This document shows, piece by piece, positions 25,689 through 35,010 of a stretch of DNA of 64,000 bases. Where the stretch lies: the NCBI RefSeq assembly GCF_014192395.1, contig NZ_JACHXW010000004.1:373277-437276 (forward strand), written 5' to 3'. The stretch comes from Paenibacillus endophyticus. Lineage in GTDB: Bacteria; Bacillota; Bacilli; Paenibacillales; Paenibacillaceae. Numbering within the stretch: position 1 is the first letter of the stretch; each line of letters begins with the position of its first letter. Below the pieces are notes generated by a model. That model was not told where the DNA came from and made no database searches. It was given only the letters and a program-made list of their open reading frames with translations. The position numbers and the translations under genes were made by a program.

Positions 25689-25821
25689 ATCGTTGTTTTT
25701 TCAACATTTGTTCGATATGATTAGGTTATCCGTTTGCCCAATGTGAATCAACCGTTAGATTTATCAGTTTTGTCGGTTTTTCAACAAAGTATGATCATTT
25801 GTTTAATAAAAGGAGCATCCC

Positions 25822-26388
25822 ATGGATCGAAGAATAAAAAAAAACCAAACAGCTATTATGAATGCCTTAATTCATCTAATGGCGAGCAAGGATTTCGAAA
25901 AAATCACAATTAACGAAATTGCAGAATACGCAGATGTTAACCGAGGCACCATTTACTCGCATTACATAGACAAATACGATCTTTTGGATAAATGCATAGA
26001 AGTTAATATAGAACAATTGATCGACAGCTGTTTGCCTGAGAATCCAGCAGATGCATACCCTTCTAAGCATTCATTGCGGCGTACATTTGAACTCATGGAG
26101 AAAAATGCGTTTTTTTATAAAACCCTCTTGACGAATAAAGGCGTTCCCTCCTTCAGAAACCACCTGCAAGAAATGATGATACAAGGCATACGCGAACAAA
26201 TCGTTGATCATCATTTAAGCTTAAACGAGCTGCAAAAAGATATTTTAGTTCAATTTTTGAGCTCGGCGACTGTCGGAGTCATTGAATGGTGGCTTACTCA
26301 TGAAATGCCCTGTTCGTCAGAAGAGATAACGGAACATTTATGGGTACTTCTCGAGACGAATCAAGTAATACCTCGATTATCTATTTGA
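25822..26388 (+). CDS. TetR family regulator, DhaS-like C-terminal domain
   Basis: 188 residues. N-terminal helix-turn-helix: FEKITINEIAEYADVNRGTIYSHYIDKYDLL (about 21-52). The C-terminal part with KNAFFYKTLLTNKGVPSFRNHL and SSATVGVIEWWLTHEMPCSSEEI is the TetR_C_7/8 type seen in DhaS-like regulators. ATG at 25822 follows AAGGAG. It is divergent from the ketopantoate-reductase-like gene and probably controls it. Confidence 0.87.
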   Translation: MDRRIKKNQTAIMNALIHLMASKDFEKITINEIAEYADVNRGTIYSHYIDKYDLLDKCIEVNIEQLIDSCLPENPADAYPSKHSLRRTFELMEKNAFFYKTLLTNKGVPSFRNHLQEMMIQGIREQIVDHHLSLNELQKDILVQFLSSATVGVIEWWLTHEMPCSSEEITEHLWVLLETNQVIPRLSI

Positions 26389-26410
26389 CTTTTAAATGTC
26401 TTCATACAAG

Positions 26411-26450
26411 CGTAAACGGCTGAAGCCGTCCTCTGGCGACTAAGCTTACG
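26411..26450. repeat. Nested hairpin element in an intergenic region
   Basis: CGTAA (26411-26415) pairs with TTACG (26446-26450), enclosing the perfect hairpin ACGGCT-GA-AGCCGT (26416-26429). It lies 23 bases after the TetR stop and lacks a T run, so it is not a standard terminator. Copies elsewhere in the genome would mark it as an interspersed element. Confidence 0.4.
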
Positions 26451-26492
26451 TTTCGCGTAGAAATATAGAGAAAGTTGGCGAAATGATATTTT

Positions 26493-26520
26493 AAAAAAAG
26501 ACTGCCTTGTTCAGGCAGTC
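26493..26520 (-). terminator. Terminator after the DUF6526 gene
   Basis: On the minus strand GACTGCCTG pairs with the CAAGGCAGTC side across a short loop, followed by TTTTTTTAA. It lies 50 bases beyond the stop at 26570. Confidence 0.85.
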
Positions 26521-26569
26521 AGATCGTGAGCTTATTGCTGGCTTTATCTATATCTATCGACAGCCCTGT

Positions 26570-27004
26570 CTAGATTCTCATCGAATCCAAACGCCAGTGT
26601 TCGATTTGGGATCGGATTTGAGAAGGATTTAACGGCTCGGCAACAGCTCGTTTACACAAACCGGTAAACTCTTTGTCATCCGCATTTCGCAATGCGATGA
26701 TCTGTGCGATAGAGAGTGCAGGATCAAGTTCTTGCCCGGTTAAACGATAATGCCTAAACTGCTCTTCCAACCGTATGATCCGATCTTGGGTTTTTGTCGC
26801 ATACCCGCGAACGATCATGGCAATAAAAACTAAGCTTATGGCGATCAACATGAAAAGGCCAGCGCTCGGAATGTTGCCGTCGTTTCGCAATGCTTGAATG
26901 CCGTTTATGAGTGACCAAACAAATACAGCCATAACCAATGGGAGTGTTACAAAGTGATAAGGTGGATGAAATCGCAGTGATTTGCCATTATGTTGATTTG
27001 CCAT
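26570..27004 (-). CDS. DUF6526 family small membrane protein
   Basis: About 144 residues from the ATG at 27004 (GGGAGG five bases upstream; nine earlier codons rejected). Two membrane helices (about 19-38 and 50-68) are followed by a charged cytoplasmic tail with RIIRLEEQFRHYRLTG and IAQIIALRNADDKEF, a pattern characteristic of this uncharacterised family in Bacteroidetes and Bacilli. No functional clue comes from the neighbours; it is a single-gene unit. Confidence 0.7.
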   Translation of the reverse strand: MANQHNGKSLRFHPPYHFVTLPLVMAVFVWSLINGIQALRNDGNIPSAGLFMLIAISLVFIAMIVRGYATKTQDRIIRLEEQFRHYRLTGQELDPALSIAQIIALRNADDKEFTGLCKRAVAEPLNPSQIRSQIEHWRLDSMRI

Positions 27005-27170
27005 ATAAACCTCCCGTTTTATCGTCATCATCGCGTGTCTTTAATCCTAGTGCCGTTTTTTGCCCCTCCGTTTGATATGTTGATTATTAAACCTATGATA
27101 TAAAGGTGAAACTTTGAACGGATTTGAGGAAAGTAGTTCTCATCATCCATGCTGTATACGATACGGACGG

Positions 27171-27944
27171 TTAAACATTCGTATGCCGGCTAGCTTTGAC
27201 ATGCTTCAGTTGAGCAACAATAATGACGCTGATGATAACCAGAAGGAACCATGAGCTGATCTTGCTGAAACTTACCAACTGCCAGGATTGGTACTGGTCA
27301 GGATATTTCCATGCATTAAAAAAAGTAGCGATATTTTCGGCCAACCAGATGAAAAAACCTACGATAACAAAAGCAAGCGTCAAAGGCATTCGATAAGTAT
27401 TGGTCCGTACCCGATAGATGATCCAGGTTTTCCAAAAGACAATGAGCACGAGACCTGTCAGCCACCAACGAAAATCCGGAATGAAATGGTGAGTGAAGAA
27501 GTTCAGATAGATGGCTCCGCCTAGCAGACCCGCGGCTAAAAGCCCCGGCCAGCCTGTTATGTCCATCTTCAGTCTTCGCCATATCTGGCACATGAAGCTA
27601 GCAACACTTGCATACATGAATCCGCTGTACAGCGGTACATCAAACAATTTCGTGAAGCCCGGCTCAGGATACGACCAAGATCCCATTGTCACCTTATACA
27701 TTTCCAGCAGCAATCCAATTAGGTGAAAAACACAGATCACTTTAATTTCATCTCGTGTTTCTAATCCGCTTCTGTACATAAGGTACTGCACGGCAAGCAG
27801 GATTAGAAGAATGGCATCATATCGGTAAACGAAAGGAATCTCTATTGCGCTTGAAAGAGCTAAAGTACCAAAGATCGCAACTGGAAATATGCAGCTCATC
27901 GCTTGATGATAGCCAAAATGAAGCAGCTGTATGATTGGTTTCAT
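27171..27944 (-). CDS. DUF817 family membrane protein (YoaT-like)
   Basis: About 257 residues from the ATG at 27944, with CGAGGAG upstream. Around seven to eight membrane helices. Conserved features are FHLIGLLLEMYKVTMGSWSYPEP, VPLYSGFMYASVASFM and FFIWLAENIATFFNAWKYPDQ, which identify the DUF817 family represented by B. subtilis YoaT. The conserved polar and aromatic residues inside helices suggest an enzyme or transporter, but no function is known. Confidence 0.8.
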   Translation of the reverse strand: MKPIIQLLHFGYHQAMSCIFPVAIFGTLALSSAIEIPFVYRYDAILLILLAVQYLMYRSGLETRDEIKVICVFHLIGLLLEMYKVTMGSWSYPEPGFTKLFDVPLYSGFMYASVASFMCQIWRRLKMDITGWPGLLAAGLLGGAIYLNFFTHHFIPDFRWWLTGLVLIVFWKTWIIYRVRTNTYRMPLTLAFVIVGFFIWLAENIATFFNAWKYPDQYQSWQLVSFSKISSWFLLVIISVIIVAQLKHVKASRHTNV

Positions 27945-28170
27945 TGCTGTTATCTCCTCGCCGTGCAGCTTTAGACTTCTCAACCATCAGAGTTTAAGCT
28001 ATTCTAATAAGCTATTCTAACAACACAAGCTCCTGCTCCCCCTTAAATCCAACCTTCGAAACAATCATATAGGTTCAATTGAATATTAAAAATAGAATTT
28101 TTTATTGCTTTTGTTTCTTATTTTCAATCTAGAGTTCTGGATTCGTGTAACAAAAAAGAACAATGCCCTA

Positions 28171-28228
28171 AACGATAATCCGATAGAAAGACATGTTTGA
28201 ATAGATGTCCTTCATGATGGTTATCGTT
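28171..28228. repeat. Structured intergenic element with nested inverted repeats
   Basis: AACGATAA (28171-28178) pairs with TTATCGTT (28221-28228), and inside it GACAT pairs with ATGTC. It lies in the 342-base gap between the DUF817 and nitronate monooxygenase genes, about 60 bases past the latter's stop. No T run follows on the minus strand, so a terminator role is uncertain. The rest of the gap is AT-rich and shows no gene. Confidence 0.35.
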
Positions 28229-28286
28229 CAAGCACACTGCCCTTGTGATTCTTGCAAAACGATGCCCTGCCGTAAACATGCATTTT

Positions 28287-29360
28287 TTAGCCAAAACGCT
28301 TAAAACGACGGATAAGCTCCGATGCCTGATCTATCGTCTCCTTTATGATTTCAGCAGCAGGACGCTCTTTAGCTAACCGCAGACCTTGTCCTGCCCACAA
28401 TGACATATATTCCGGATTATTCTTTTGGGCTGCAGCCTGGCGTATGTCCCTGGTCAATGCGTTCTGAATCGGGTAGGCGGGAATTTGACCGGGGTAAGCA
28501 CGCACGTCATTCATAAAATTCGTGAGAATGCCCCGAGCGGCTTTGCCAGAATAGGTATTCGTGATTTCAGTTGAGTCTTCGTTTGAAGACCTTATTTTCC
28601 GTTTATACTCGGCATGTGCGCCACTCTCAACACTCGCCAAAAAGGCGGTGCCCATTTGCACGGCAGAAGCGCCCAATGCCAGGCTGGCAATTAGCCCGCG
28701 ACCGTCCATAATGCCGCCTGAAGCGATAACAGGGATTGAAACGTGATCCAACATTTGAGGAACGAGCGCCATCGTACCGATCATGGATTCGGTGGTACTC
28801 TTCAAGAAATTCCCGCGATGCCCTCCTGCTTCGCTTCCCTGAGCCACGATTGCGTCTACCCCCGCAGCTTGCAAAAGCTTGCCTTCCTCGACCGTCGTTG
28901 CCGTGCCAACGACGATCGTCCCGCCCTGTTTCATCGCTTCAATTACGTCAAGTGACGGTATGCCGAAAGTAAAACTAAATAGCTTGACGTTTTCTTCCAA
29001 AACAGCTTGTACCTGCTCCTCGAAAGACTCTGCAAATTTCGGGATGATAGGGTTCGGAGCGATGCCAATCTCTGCACGAATCTTATTCAAATAATCGTTC
29101 ATTCTAGAAATCGATTCTTCCGATGTATTTGATTGCTCGGGTACGAACAAATTAATGCCGAAGGGCCGATCTGTTCTCTGTCTGATTTCCCTGATCGCAA
29201 GCCGGATTTGTTCAGGCGTTAAATATCCGGCGCCAAGGTTCCCGAGTCCCCCGGCATTCGAAACGGAAGCTACTAAATCCGGCGTTGTCGACCCGCCTGC
29301 CATTGGGGCTTGGAATATCGGGTATTTAATGTTCAGTAACCGTGTTAATTCTGTTTCCAT
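28287..29360 (-). CDS. Nitronate monooxygenase (2-nitropropane dioxygenase family)
   Basis: 357-residue FMN-dependent TIM barrel that oxidises nitronates such as propionate-3-nitronate. Characteristic segments are KYPIFQAPMAGGSTTPDLVASVSNAGGLG at the N-terminus, DAIVAQGSEAGGHRGNF with the His known as the family's active-site residue, IPVIASGGIMDGRGL and GASAVQMGTAFLASVES. ATG at 29360 has AGGAGG ten bases upstream. It is divergent from an HxlR regulator gene, 200 bases away, which probably controls it. Confidence 0.9.
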   Translation of the reverse strand: METELTRLLNIKYPIFQAPMAGGSTTPDLVASVSNAGGLGNLGAGYLTPEQIRLAIREIRQRTDRPFGINLFVPEQSNTSEESISRMNDYLNKIRAEIGIAPNPIIPKFAESFEEQVQAVLEENVKLFSFTFGIPSLDVIEAMKQGGTIVVGTATTVEEGKLLQAAGVDAIVAQGSEAGGHRGNFLKSTTESMIGTMALVPQMLDHVSIPVIASGGIMDGRGLIASLALGASAVQMGTAFLASVESGAHAEYKRKIRSSNEDSTEITNTYSGKAARGILTNFMNDVRAYPGQIPAYPIQNALTRDIRQAAAQKNNPEYMSLWAGQGLRLAKERPAAEIIKETIDQASELIRRFKRFG

Positions 29361-29559
29361 CTTCTTAGAACCTCCTGTTTATGTAGATACATGCATCGTT
29401 ATATTCAAGGCTATATTTAAGTTTAGCAGTCTGGAATAGCTATTCAAGCATGCTAACAAATGTTATTGTGAATCATAGCAACATTTCGAGCAGTACAGTC
29501 TTATTTGTAGTATAGTGGTTAAAAAGTGATAATTGTATGAAGGAGCTGATATTTCAGTT

Positions 29560-29907
29560 ATGAAAACCTATTACTGTGATTTAGAGGTTACATTGGACGT
29601 TATTGGAGGAAAATGGAAAGGGCTTGTTTTATACCATGTCATAAAAGGGCCAAAAAGAACGAGCGAGCTTAAGCGGCTCATTCCTAATATTACTCAAAAA
29701 ATGCTCATTCAAACGCTTAGAGAACTAGAATCAAGTGGTCTTATCGCTAGAAAAATGTTTAATCAGGTCCCTCCGAAAGTCGAGTATTCCACAACAGAGC
29801 TTGGGCAATCGCTTGAAACGGTATTAAAAGCACTTTGCTCATGGGGTATCGGTTATGCTGAGGAAGCATTCGCCCAGGATGAGTACGAGATTCTGAAATT
29901 GGAATAA
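29560..29907 (+). CDS. HxlR family transcriptional regulator
   Basis: About 115 residues with the HxlR winged helix: CDLEVTLDVIGGKWKGLVLYHV at the N-terminus with the conserved Cys, then RTSELKRLIPNITQKMLIQTLRELESSGLI. A TTG frame start at 29533 lies before the ribosome binding site and is rejected; the ATG at 29560 is chosen although AAGGAG is 14 bases away. The gap contains the palindrome CTGATATTTCAG (29546-29557). Members of the family respond to electrophiles; the divergent nitronate monooxygenase gene is the likely target. Confidence 0.85.
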   Translation: MKTYYCDLEVTLDVIGGKWKGLVLYHVIKGPKRTSELKRLIPNITQKMLIQTLRELESSGLIARKMFNQVPPKVEYSTTELGQSLETVLKALCSWGIGYAEEAFAQDEYEILKLE

Positions 29908-29954
29908 CCATTCGATATTTATCCGTCAAAAGAACATTCATTTCCCTTGGGTTG

Positions 29955-31067
29955 CTAATTCTCATTGTGCATGCTCTTTTTATTTGCAAACCATCTCCTT
30001 AGGCTCATCCATGCACATAGCAGCGGAATATATCCATACAATAGAATCCAACCGGACAAGGTCAATACGGAATCCAGCTTTTCTATCATCATCGGATTTT
30101 TCATCGGAAGCATAATGACAAATACAAGACCACCGGTTATCCATAGTGAAGGCCTAGATTTGATACCGATCGTTTTTTTTAGAATTCGGATTGCACCCCA
30201 TAAGCCGACACAGCATGCGGAAATTATGACAAAAAACCAAATAAAAATATAAATATAATCAAATCGTTCAAGAAAAGGAAAACGAATGATTTTGGACAAT
30301 ATAAGCGTTGGCCAGATCGTATGCTGCAGTTCTTGTATATTAAAATAGGAAAAGCTAACAAACGCGATAATCAATGGAATTAATGTGGAATGGGCAACCG
30401 CTATATGAGCCCATTTCTTAGACTTTTCCTGGTTTTTAATAAAAGGATACAGCAAAAGCAAAAACTCAACACCTAACATCGTAGTTAAGGAATGATAGGC
30501 AGACTCTGCGAACTGATGAGCATTGTGATTAAACAGAGGGAGAAAGTTCGTCCAATGCGCCTGCTTTAGCGGGAAATACAGCGACGGGATCAACAGGCTA
30601 GGTATGATGACACAGAAGAAACAAATACCCGTAATGACTCTTAAGCCTCCGGAAACAATGTAAGAGGCAACCAGCAGAAACAAGATCGACAAACTCCAAA
30701 GCGGTGTATACGGAAACACCCATACATGTATGACTTCTATATATGGTCTTAATTCATTTACGATAAATAAAAGAATATAGCCATAGAACACAAACGTCAT
30801 AAGGCTGCCGACCCATTTTCCGAATAATTGGTTATGCAAAGAAATAATGTCGCCTTCCGTTGAGTGGGACAGCAAATAAAACATCATCGCAATAATCAAA
30901 TGCAAGCTTAGTCCCACTGCCGCAAAAGAAAATAGAGAGTCCATCTCGGCTCCGTTAATAATGCGGCTTTGGAAAATCAACAAGGTGCTTCCCATTTGCG
31001 TGCCGTGTATTAAGGTCCATAGCAGATATGGCGATACAGTTAAGCTTTCCTTCACTTGTTTTCCCAC
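29955..31067 (-). CDS. Spore germinant receptor subunit B (GerAB family)
   Basis: 370 residues with about ten membrane helices of the amino acid/polyamine/organocation transporter fold used by GerAB proteins, which form the germinant binding subunit in the spore inner membrane. Typical segments are GTQMGSTLL near the N-terminus and the loop between helices 9 and 10 (IGIKSRPSLWITGG). The start is GTG at 31067 with AGGAGGATATCC upstream. Third gene of an A-C-B operon on the minus strand, 20 bases after the C subunit. It carries no obvious damage. Confidence 0.9.
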   Translation of the reverse strand: MGKQVKESLTVSPYLLWTLIHGTQMGSTLLIFQSRIINGAEMDSLFSFAAVGLSLHLIIAMMFYLLSHSTEGDIISLHNQLFGKWVGSLMTFVFYGYILLFIVNELRPYIEVIHVWVFPYTPLWSLSILFLLVASYIVSGGLRVITGICFFCVIIPSLLIPSLYFPLKQAHWTNFLPLFNHNAHQFAESAYHSLTTMLGVEFLLLLYPFIKNQEKSKKWAHIAVAHSTLIPLIIAFVSFSYFNIQELQHTIWPTLILSKIIRFPFLERFDYIYIFIWFFVIISACCVGLWGAIRILKKTIGIKSRPSLWITGGLVFVIMLPMKNPMMIEKLDSVLTLSGWILLYGYIPLLCAWMSLRRWFANKKSMHNEN

Positions 31068-31087
31068 CGGATATCCTCCTGACGAAA

Positions 31088-32170
31088 TTACTCCCCGACT
31101 CCGGATTTGCTTAGGCTCGTACGGAAATGAACATCGAATTTGATATTTTTATATTCGTTCGCATAGAACTTGTCTTCCGACCAGCTGCGATGGCGAGTCC
31201 TCATCAAATCGCCGATTCCGAGCGGGTCAACTTCCTCTTCTACGAACTTGTGCAGCAAGGCAAGAAGATGGCTTTGAAGCTGCGCCTCCAGTTGCTGCAC
31301 TAATGAATGCGTGTTTTTTTCTACATCTAATGAAAACCAATCCGGATATTCATTTACCATTCCGCTTAGTACGAACGAATAAGTCAATGTTGTCCCGTCC
31401 TGATTTTGGATGACCTTCCTATTCAGCTTGCCGGAATTAATTGTGAAAATAGCTGGCGACACGTTTGAGCCCTTTTGGATGACAAACGGAATATCCCCCC
31501 GCAAAGCGTTGCCTTGCAGCAATTTGAAATATATCATTTCATCCTGATCCAAGACAAGCTTTAAAAGATCTGCCTTGAAAATCGCATATCCAGAAATTTC
31601 AACCTGCTTTTTGGGGTTTAATTTGAGATAGGGTACGGAAAAATCCCGTCCCGTGCCATAAAAATCAAACAGTACGGTTGACAGATTCGAATATGGAATC
31701 ATTTTTTCCTTCATATTTTGTTCGATTAATTGATAAGGGTAATTTTGACTCCCTTTCCCTGCAAGGCTTTCCGATACAGCGGCAAATGGTTCGTCAAAAA
31801 CAGCCAGGATCACATAGTTGCTGATGACAGGGTCCCGACAGATCGTTTTAAGGAAATTAGTAATTCCTCCTTCGGCAACCTCTCTGCTGAACGCCAGCAT
31901 TTTGAGCTTCTCCATCCGGACCGGCTGCGCGGATTCGAAGGCCATCTCGTTGAAGATTTCCCTTGATTGCTTCCCTTTTCCGTTGAGCACCTTGATTTTC
32001 CCTTTATCCTCATAATCTGAATATAAAGCCGATCCCGTATATCCGGAATCATTTTTGTCGATCCCAAGCACGGTTAAGCTCCGTATATGATCGACAACAC
32101 CATCGCTGCCGCAGCCGGTAAGAAAACACAATGCTATACAAGGAATCAACAGATTCTTAACGCTACTCAT
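31088..32170 (-). CDS. Spore germinant receptor subunit C, lipoprotein (GerAC family)
   Basis: 360 residues with lipobox FLTGC (Cys about 20) and the GerAC body (ILSLTVLGIDKND-like first strand, KMLAFSREVAEGGITNFL, and the C-terminal VQQLEAQLQSHLLALLHKFVEEEVDPLGIGDLMRTR). GerAC proteins sit on the outer face of the spore inner membrane. The gene overlaps the A subunit gene by eight bases, and AAGGAGGATATTAACG precedes the ATG. Confidence 0.9.
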   Translation of the reverse strand: MSSVKNLLIPCIALCFLTGCGSDGVVDHIRSLTVLGIDKNDSGYTGSALYSDYEDKGKIKVLNGKGKQSREIFNEMAFESAQPVRMEKLKMLAFSREVAEGGITNFLKTICRDPVISNYVILAVFDEPFAAVSESLAGKGSQNYPYQLIEQNMKEKMIPYSNLSTVLFDFYGTGRDFSVPYLKLNPKKQVEISGYAIFKADLLKLVLDQDEMIYFKLLQGNALRGDIPFVIQKGSNVSPAIFTINSGKLNRKVIQNQDGTTLTYSFVLSGMVNEYPDWFSLDVEKNTHSLVQQLEAQLQSHLLALLHKFVEEEVDPLGIGDLMRTRHRSWSEDKFYANEYKNIKFDVHFRTSLSKSGVGE

Positions 32171-33683
32171 CGTTAATATCCTCCTTATCCTCCTTTGGTT
32201 GATACTTTGTAAGCACTTTAGGCTTTAAATATTTGCTTCTGCTTGTCATAAAGGCATACGATGCCCGTATGATACTGTCTGAGAAATTACCCGTACGGAA
32301 CGGGAATATCGGCACCAAATACGGCGTCCCTAACGATTTCAGCCGCAATAAATGACCGGTTAATAAAAGAAATCCAGCCGTAATGCCAAGCCCTCCCCAT
32401 AAAGCGGCAAGCAGGATAAAAGGAAACCGCAAAAGCCTGATCGTATTCGCCATTTTGAAAATAGGAGTCGTAAATGAGGCTAGCGCCGTTAATGCAACTA
32501 TGATTAACAAAATATTGCTGGTCAGAGCCGCATGAACCGTTGCCTGCCCGATTACGATACCGCCAACGATGCCCAGCGTTTGTCCGATTTTCGTAGGAAG
32601 CCTCGCACCTGCCTCCCTCAGCAGCTCAATTGTGATTTCCAGAAAAATGGCTTCTATTACTGGAGGAAACGGAACATGGCTCCGTGACATGATCAGCGGT
32701 TCAAGCAAGGCTTCAGGCAACACGGCGAAATGATAGGTTAATATGGCAACATAAAGCGGAGTAGCGAATACAGAGAAAAAAACACTCATTATCCGAATGA
32801 TGCGAAAGAAGGAACCGATGATCCACGGCACGTAATAATCTTCGGGCGATATAAAAAAATCCAAAAATGTAGACGGTCCGGTAATGACATAAGGCGATCC
32901 GTCGGAGAAAACGGCGACTTGGCCGGATGAAATGGCATAAATGACGCGATCCACTCTTTCGGTGGAAAGAAACAACGGGAATGGCGTATTGGTGTTGTCT
33001 GAAATGATTTGATCAAGAAACGAACTGTCATATATAATATCAACGTCAATCGCCTGGAGCCGCTGCCGGGCAGTCTGCACATGCTGATCGTTCGTCACCC
33101 CATCCAGGTACACGATCATCACCTTTGTGTTGGACATAGACCCGACTGTTACTTCTTCAAACACCAACTCCGGCACCGCCATTTGCTGTCTAAGAAGGTG
33201 AATGTTGAGATCAATATTTTCCACAAAGCCGACTTTTGGCCCGACGACGCTAAATTCATTTTCGGTGTCATTGCTCAAGCGATGACCGCGTTCCGTTATA
33301 TTCACGTTTACAAGAATGAATGCATCATCCGTTTCGTTTAACTGGATGAGCACATAACCTTTAATCAGCTTTCTCTCCACTTCTGCTGCATCATAGGTCA
33401 CATTTATTTCTTCTAAGGGGATTATGTTCTTCATATCCTCAATGCCATTTATATGTTTGATATTTTTTTGGATTTCCGAAACGAGGTAACGGTTTATTTT
33501 CAAGTTGTCCACTAGCGTTTGAAAATAACTAATTTGAATTCGAACAGGAAAGTCGCCTTCAACCGGGGAAAATTGATGAAAATCACTAGATTTGCACGCC
33601 AGTCGTAAAACCTCAGCGATCGTTTTATGAGCTTCTTTCATTTGTTTAGTTGAATCCTTCGCAGGTTCATTATTCCGCTGCAT
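32163..33683 (-). CDS. Spore germinant receptor subunit A (GerAA family)
   Basis: 506 residues: a large soluble N-terminal part, then five or so membrane helices. Conserved GerAA/SpoVAF signatures include DGVTNDQHVQTARQRL, FPLFLSTERVDRVIYAISSG with VAVFSDGSPYVITGPSTFLDFF, and SRSHVPFPPVIEAIFLEITIELLREAG. ATG at 33683 is preceded by AAGGAG. First gene of the operon; its upstream region holds a sigma-G-type -10 element. The receptor should respond to a small nutrient germinant that cannot be named from sequence. Confidence 0.92.
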   Translation of the reverse strand: MQRNNEPAKDSTKQMKEAHKTIAEVLRLACKSSDFHQFSPVEGDFPVRIQISYFQTLVDNLKINRYLVSEIQKNIKHINGIEDMKNIIPLEEINVTYDAAEVERKLIKGYVLIQLNETDDAFILVNVNITERGHRLSNDTENEFSVVGPKVGFVENIDLNIHLLRQQMAVPELVFEEVTVGSMSNTKVMIVYLDGVTNDQHVQTARQRLQAIDVDIIYDSSFLDQIISDNTNTPFPLFLSTERVDRVIYAISSGQVAVFSDGSPYVITGPSTFLDFFISPEDYYVPWIIGSFFRIIRIMSVFFSVFATPLYVAILTYHFAVLPEALLEPLIMSRSHVPFPPVIEAIFLEITIELLREAGARLPTKIGQTLGIVGGIVIGQATVHAALTSNILLIIVALTALASFTTPIFKMANTIRLLRFPFILLAALWGGLGITAGFLLLTGHLLRLKSLGTPYLVPIFPFRTGNFSDSIIRASYAFMTSRSKYLKPKVLTKYQPKEDKEDINDE

Positions 33684-33706
33684 GGTCTACTCCTTGCCTG
33701 CACCTG

Positions 33707-33713
33707 TAGTATG
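33707..33713 (-). promoter_or_regulatory. Sigma-G-like -10 element before the gerA-type operon
   Basis: On the minus strand CATACTA matches the forespore sigma-G/sigma-F -10 consensus exactly and would place the transcript start about 15 bases before the ATG. The -35 (GAACA with a 14-base gap) is poor, so the call is tentative. Confidence 0.4.
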
Positions 33714-33853
33714 AGTTAACACCATTATGTTCGGTGATCTCCAAAACTATACATTTCCGATGCCGCAAGGCTTGATTTAGGATCGAGCTGACCGGTTAAT
33801 TAAAAAAGCATAAGTACGCTTCCGATTTTTCCTGCCCCATTTATTCTTTTCGC

Positions 33854-33928
33854 AAAAAAAAAACCTCTTCAAGCTCACTCTCACCTTATGCGATCATAAG
33901 GCAGTTTTTGAGAAGTGACTTGAAGAGG
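33854..33928 (-). terminator. Long terminator after the SDR gene
   Basis: On the minus strand CCTCTTCAAG pairs with CTTGAAGAGG, with inner pairings (GCCTTATG with CATAAGG), followed by nine T. It lies about 90 bases past the stop at 34016. Confidence 0.85.
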
Positions 33929-34015
33929 AATATATGAATGGCTCAATCTGCCTAGTGCTTGTTAGACCTTGTTAGGCCACCGTTTTTCAGACATCTGCAA
34001 CCGTATATTCTAACT

Positions 34016-34762
34016 TTAGATTTGTACAACCCCGCCATCTACGAACAGTTCAATTCCATTAATATAGCTGCTCTCCTTAGAGGCAAGGAAAATGGCAGCA
34101 TTAGCGATTTCTTCGACTTCTCCAATTCTTCCTAATGGTGTAACTTGTTTAGCATACGCAAGGAAGCTTTCTAAATTGGAACCGAATAAATCATCGTAAG
34201 CCGGCGTATGAACAGTTCCGGGACTGAGTACATTTATGCGGATTTCAGTGCCCTTTAAATCAAGGATCCAGCTGCGTACCAGCTGTCTGATCGCCGCCTT
34301 TGATGCGCCATAAATGCTAAACGCTGGATTCCCCATCGCCCCTGCTGTAGAACCAGTCAGGATAATCGATCCTATCTTATTCGGAAATAATGGCAATGCC
34401 TTTTGCACCGTGAATATCGTTCCTTTTACATTGACGTCGAATGTTTTGTAATAGTGCTCTTCTGTAATTTCACCAAGTGGAAGCAGCGATCCCAAGCCGG
34501 CATTTGCAAAGAGGATATCCAAATGCCCTTTCTCCTGTTTCACGGTTTCGTAGAGCTTGTCCAAATCTTCCAGCTTGGAAATATCGCCTTGAACGCCTGT
34601 TACATTCTTTCCAATTAATTCAACTGCTTCATCAAGCTCATTTTGTCTGCGTCCTGTAATAAAAACGTATGCGCCTTCTTTTACGAATTGCTGTGCAGTT
34701 GCTAGGCCAATTCCGCTTGTTCCTCCCGTTACGACTGCTACTTTACCATCAAATTTACCCAT
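34016..34762 (-). CDS. Short-chain dehydrogenase/reductase
   Basis: 248 residues of the classical SDR type: cofactor motif [15 protein letters not shown] motif [10 protein letters not shown], catalytic Ser in [16 protein letters not shown] with the Tyr-Lys pair, and the C-terminal [18 protein letters not shown]. The Arg after the second strand ([10 protein letters not shown]) favours NADPH. ATG at 34762 has AAAGGAGAG upstream. Stands alone; substrate unknown. Confidence 0.9.
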   Translation of the reverse strand: MGKFDGKVAVVTGGTSGIGLATAQQFVKEGAYVFITGRRQNELDEAVELIGKNVTGVQGDISKLEDLDKLYETVKQEKGHLDILFANAGLGSLLPLGEITEEHYYKTFDVNVKGTIFTVQKALPLFPNKIGSIILTGSTAGAMGNPAFSIYGASKAAIRQLVRSWILDLKGTEIRINVLSPGTVHTPAYDDLFGSNLESFLAYAKQVTPLGRIGEVEEIANAAIFLASKESSYINGIELFVDGGVVQI

Positions 34763-34868
34763 ATGATGACTCTCCTTTAACCATTATTTTAGTTTGGCAT
34801 AGGAGGTTCTTCTACGAAAAGAGTGAAGAACATCTTATACTCGCCAGTATGAATGAATAGTAACAATA

Positions 34869-34888
34869 ATAATAGTACGCACTATTAT
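34869..34888. promoter_or_regulatory. Perfect inverted repeat upstream of the SDR gene
   Basis: ATAATAGT-N4-ACTATTAT lies 107 bases before the SDR start. It may be an operator for a regulator encoded elsewhere; no regulator gene is adjacent. Confidence 0.35.
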
Positions 34889-35010
34889 GTTATATAGTCA
34901 CCTAAAAGTAATAATTGTGATGGAATGAGACATTTCACTCGAAATTTTTTTGGCAATACTAGCTATTGTTCGTATATGCACGGAGGATGAGAACATCAAA
35001 TGTTGTTTCA

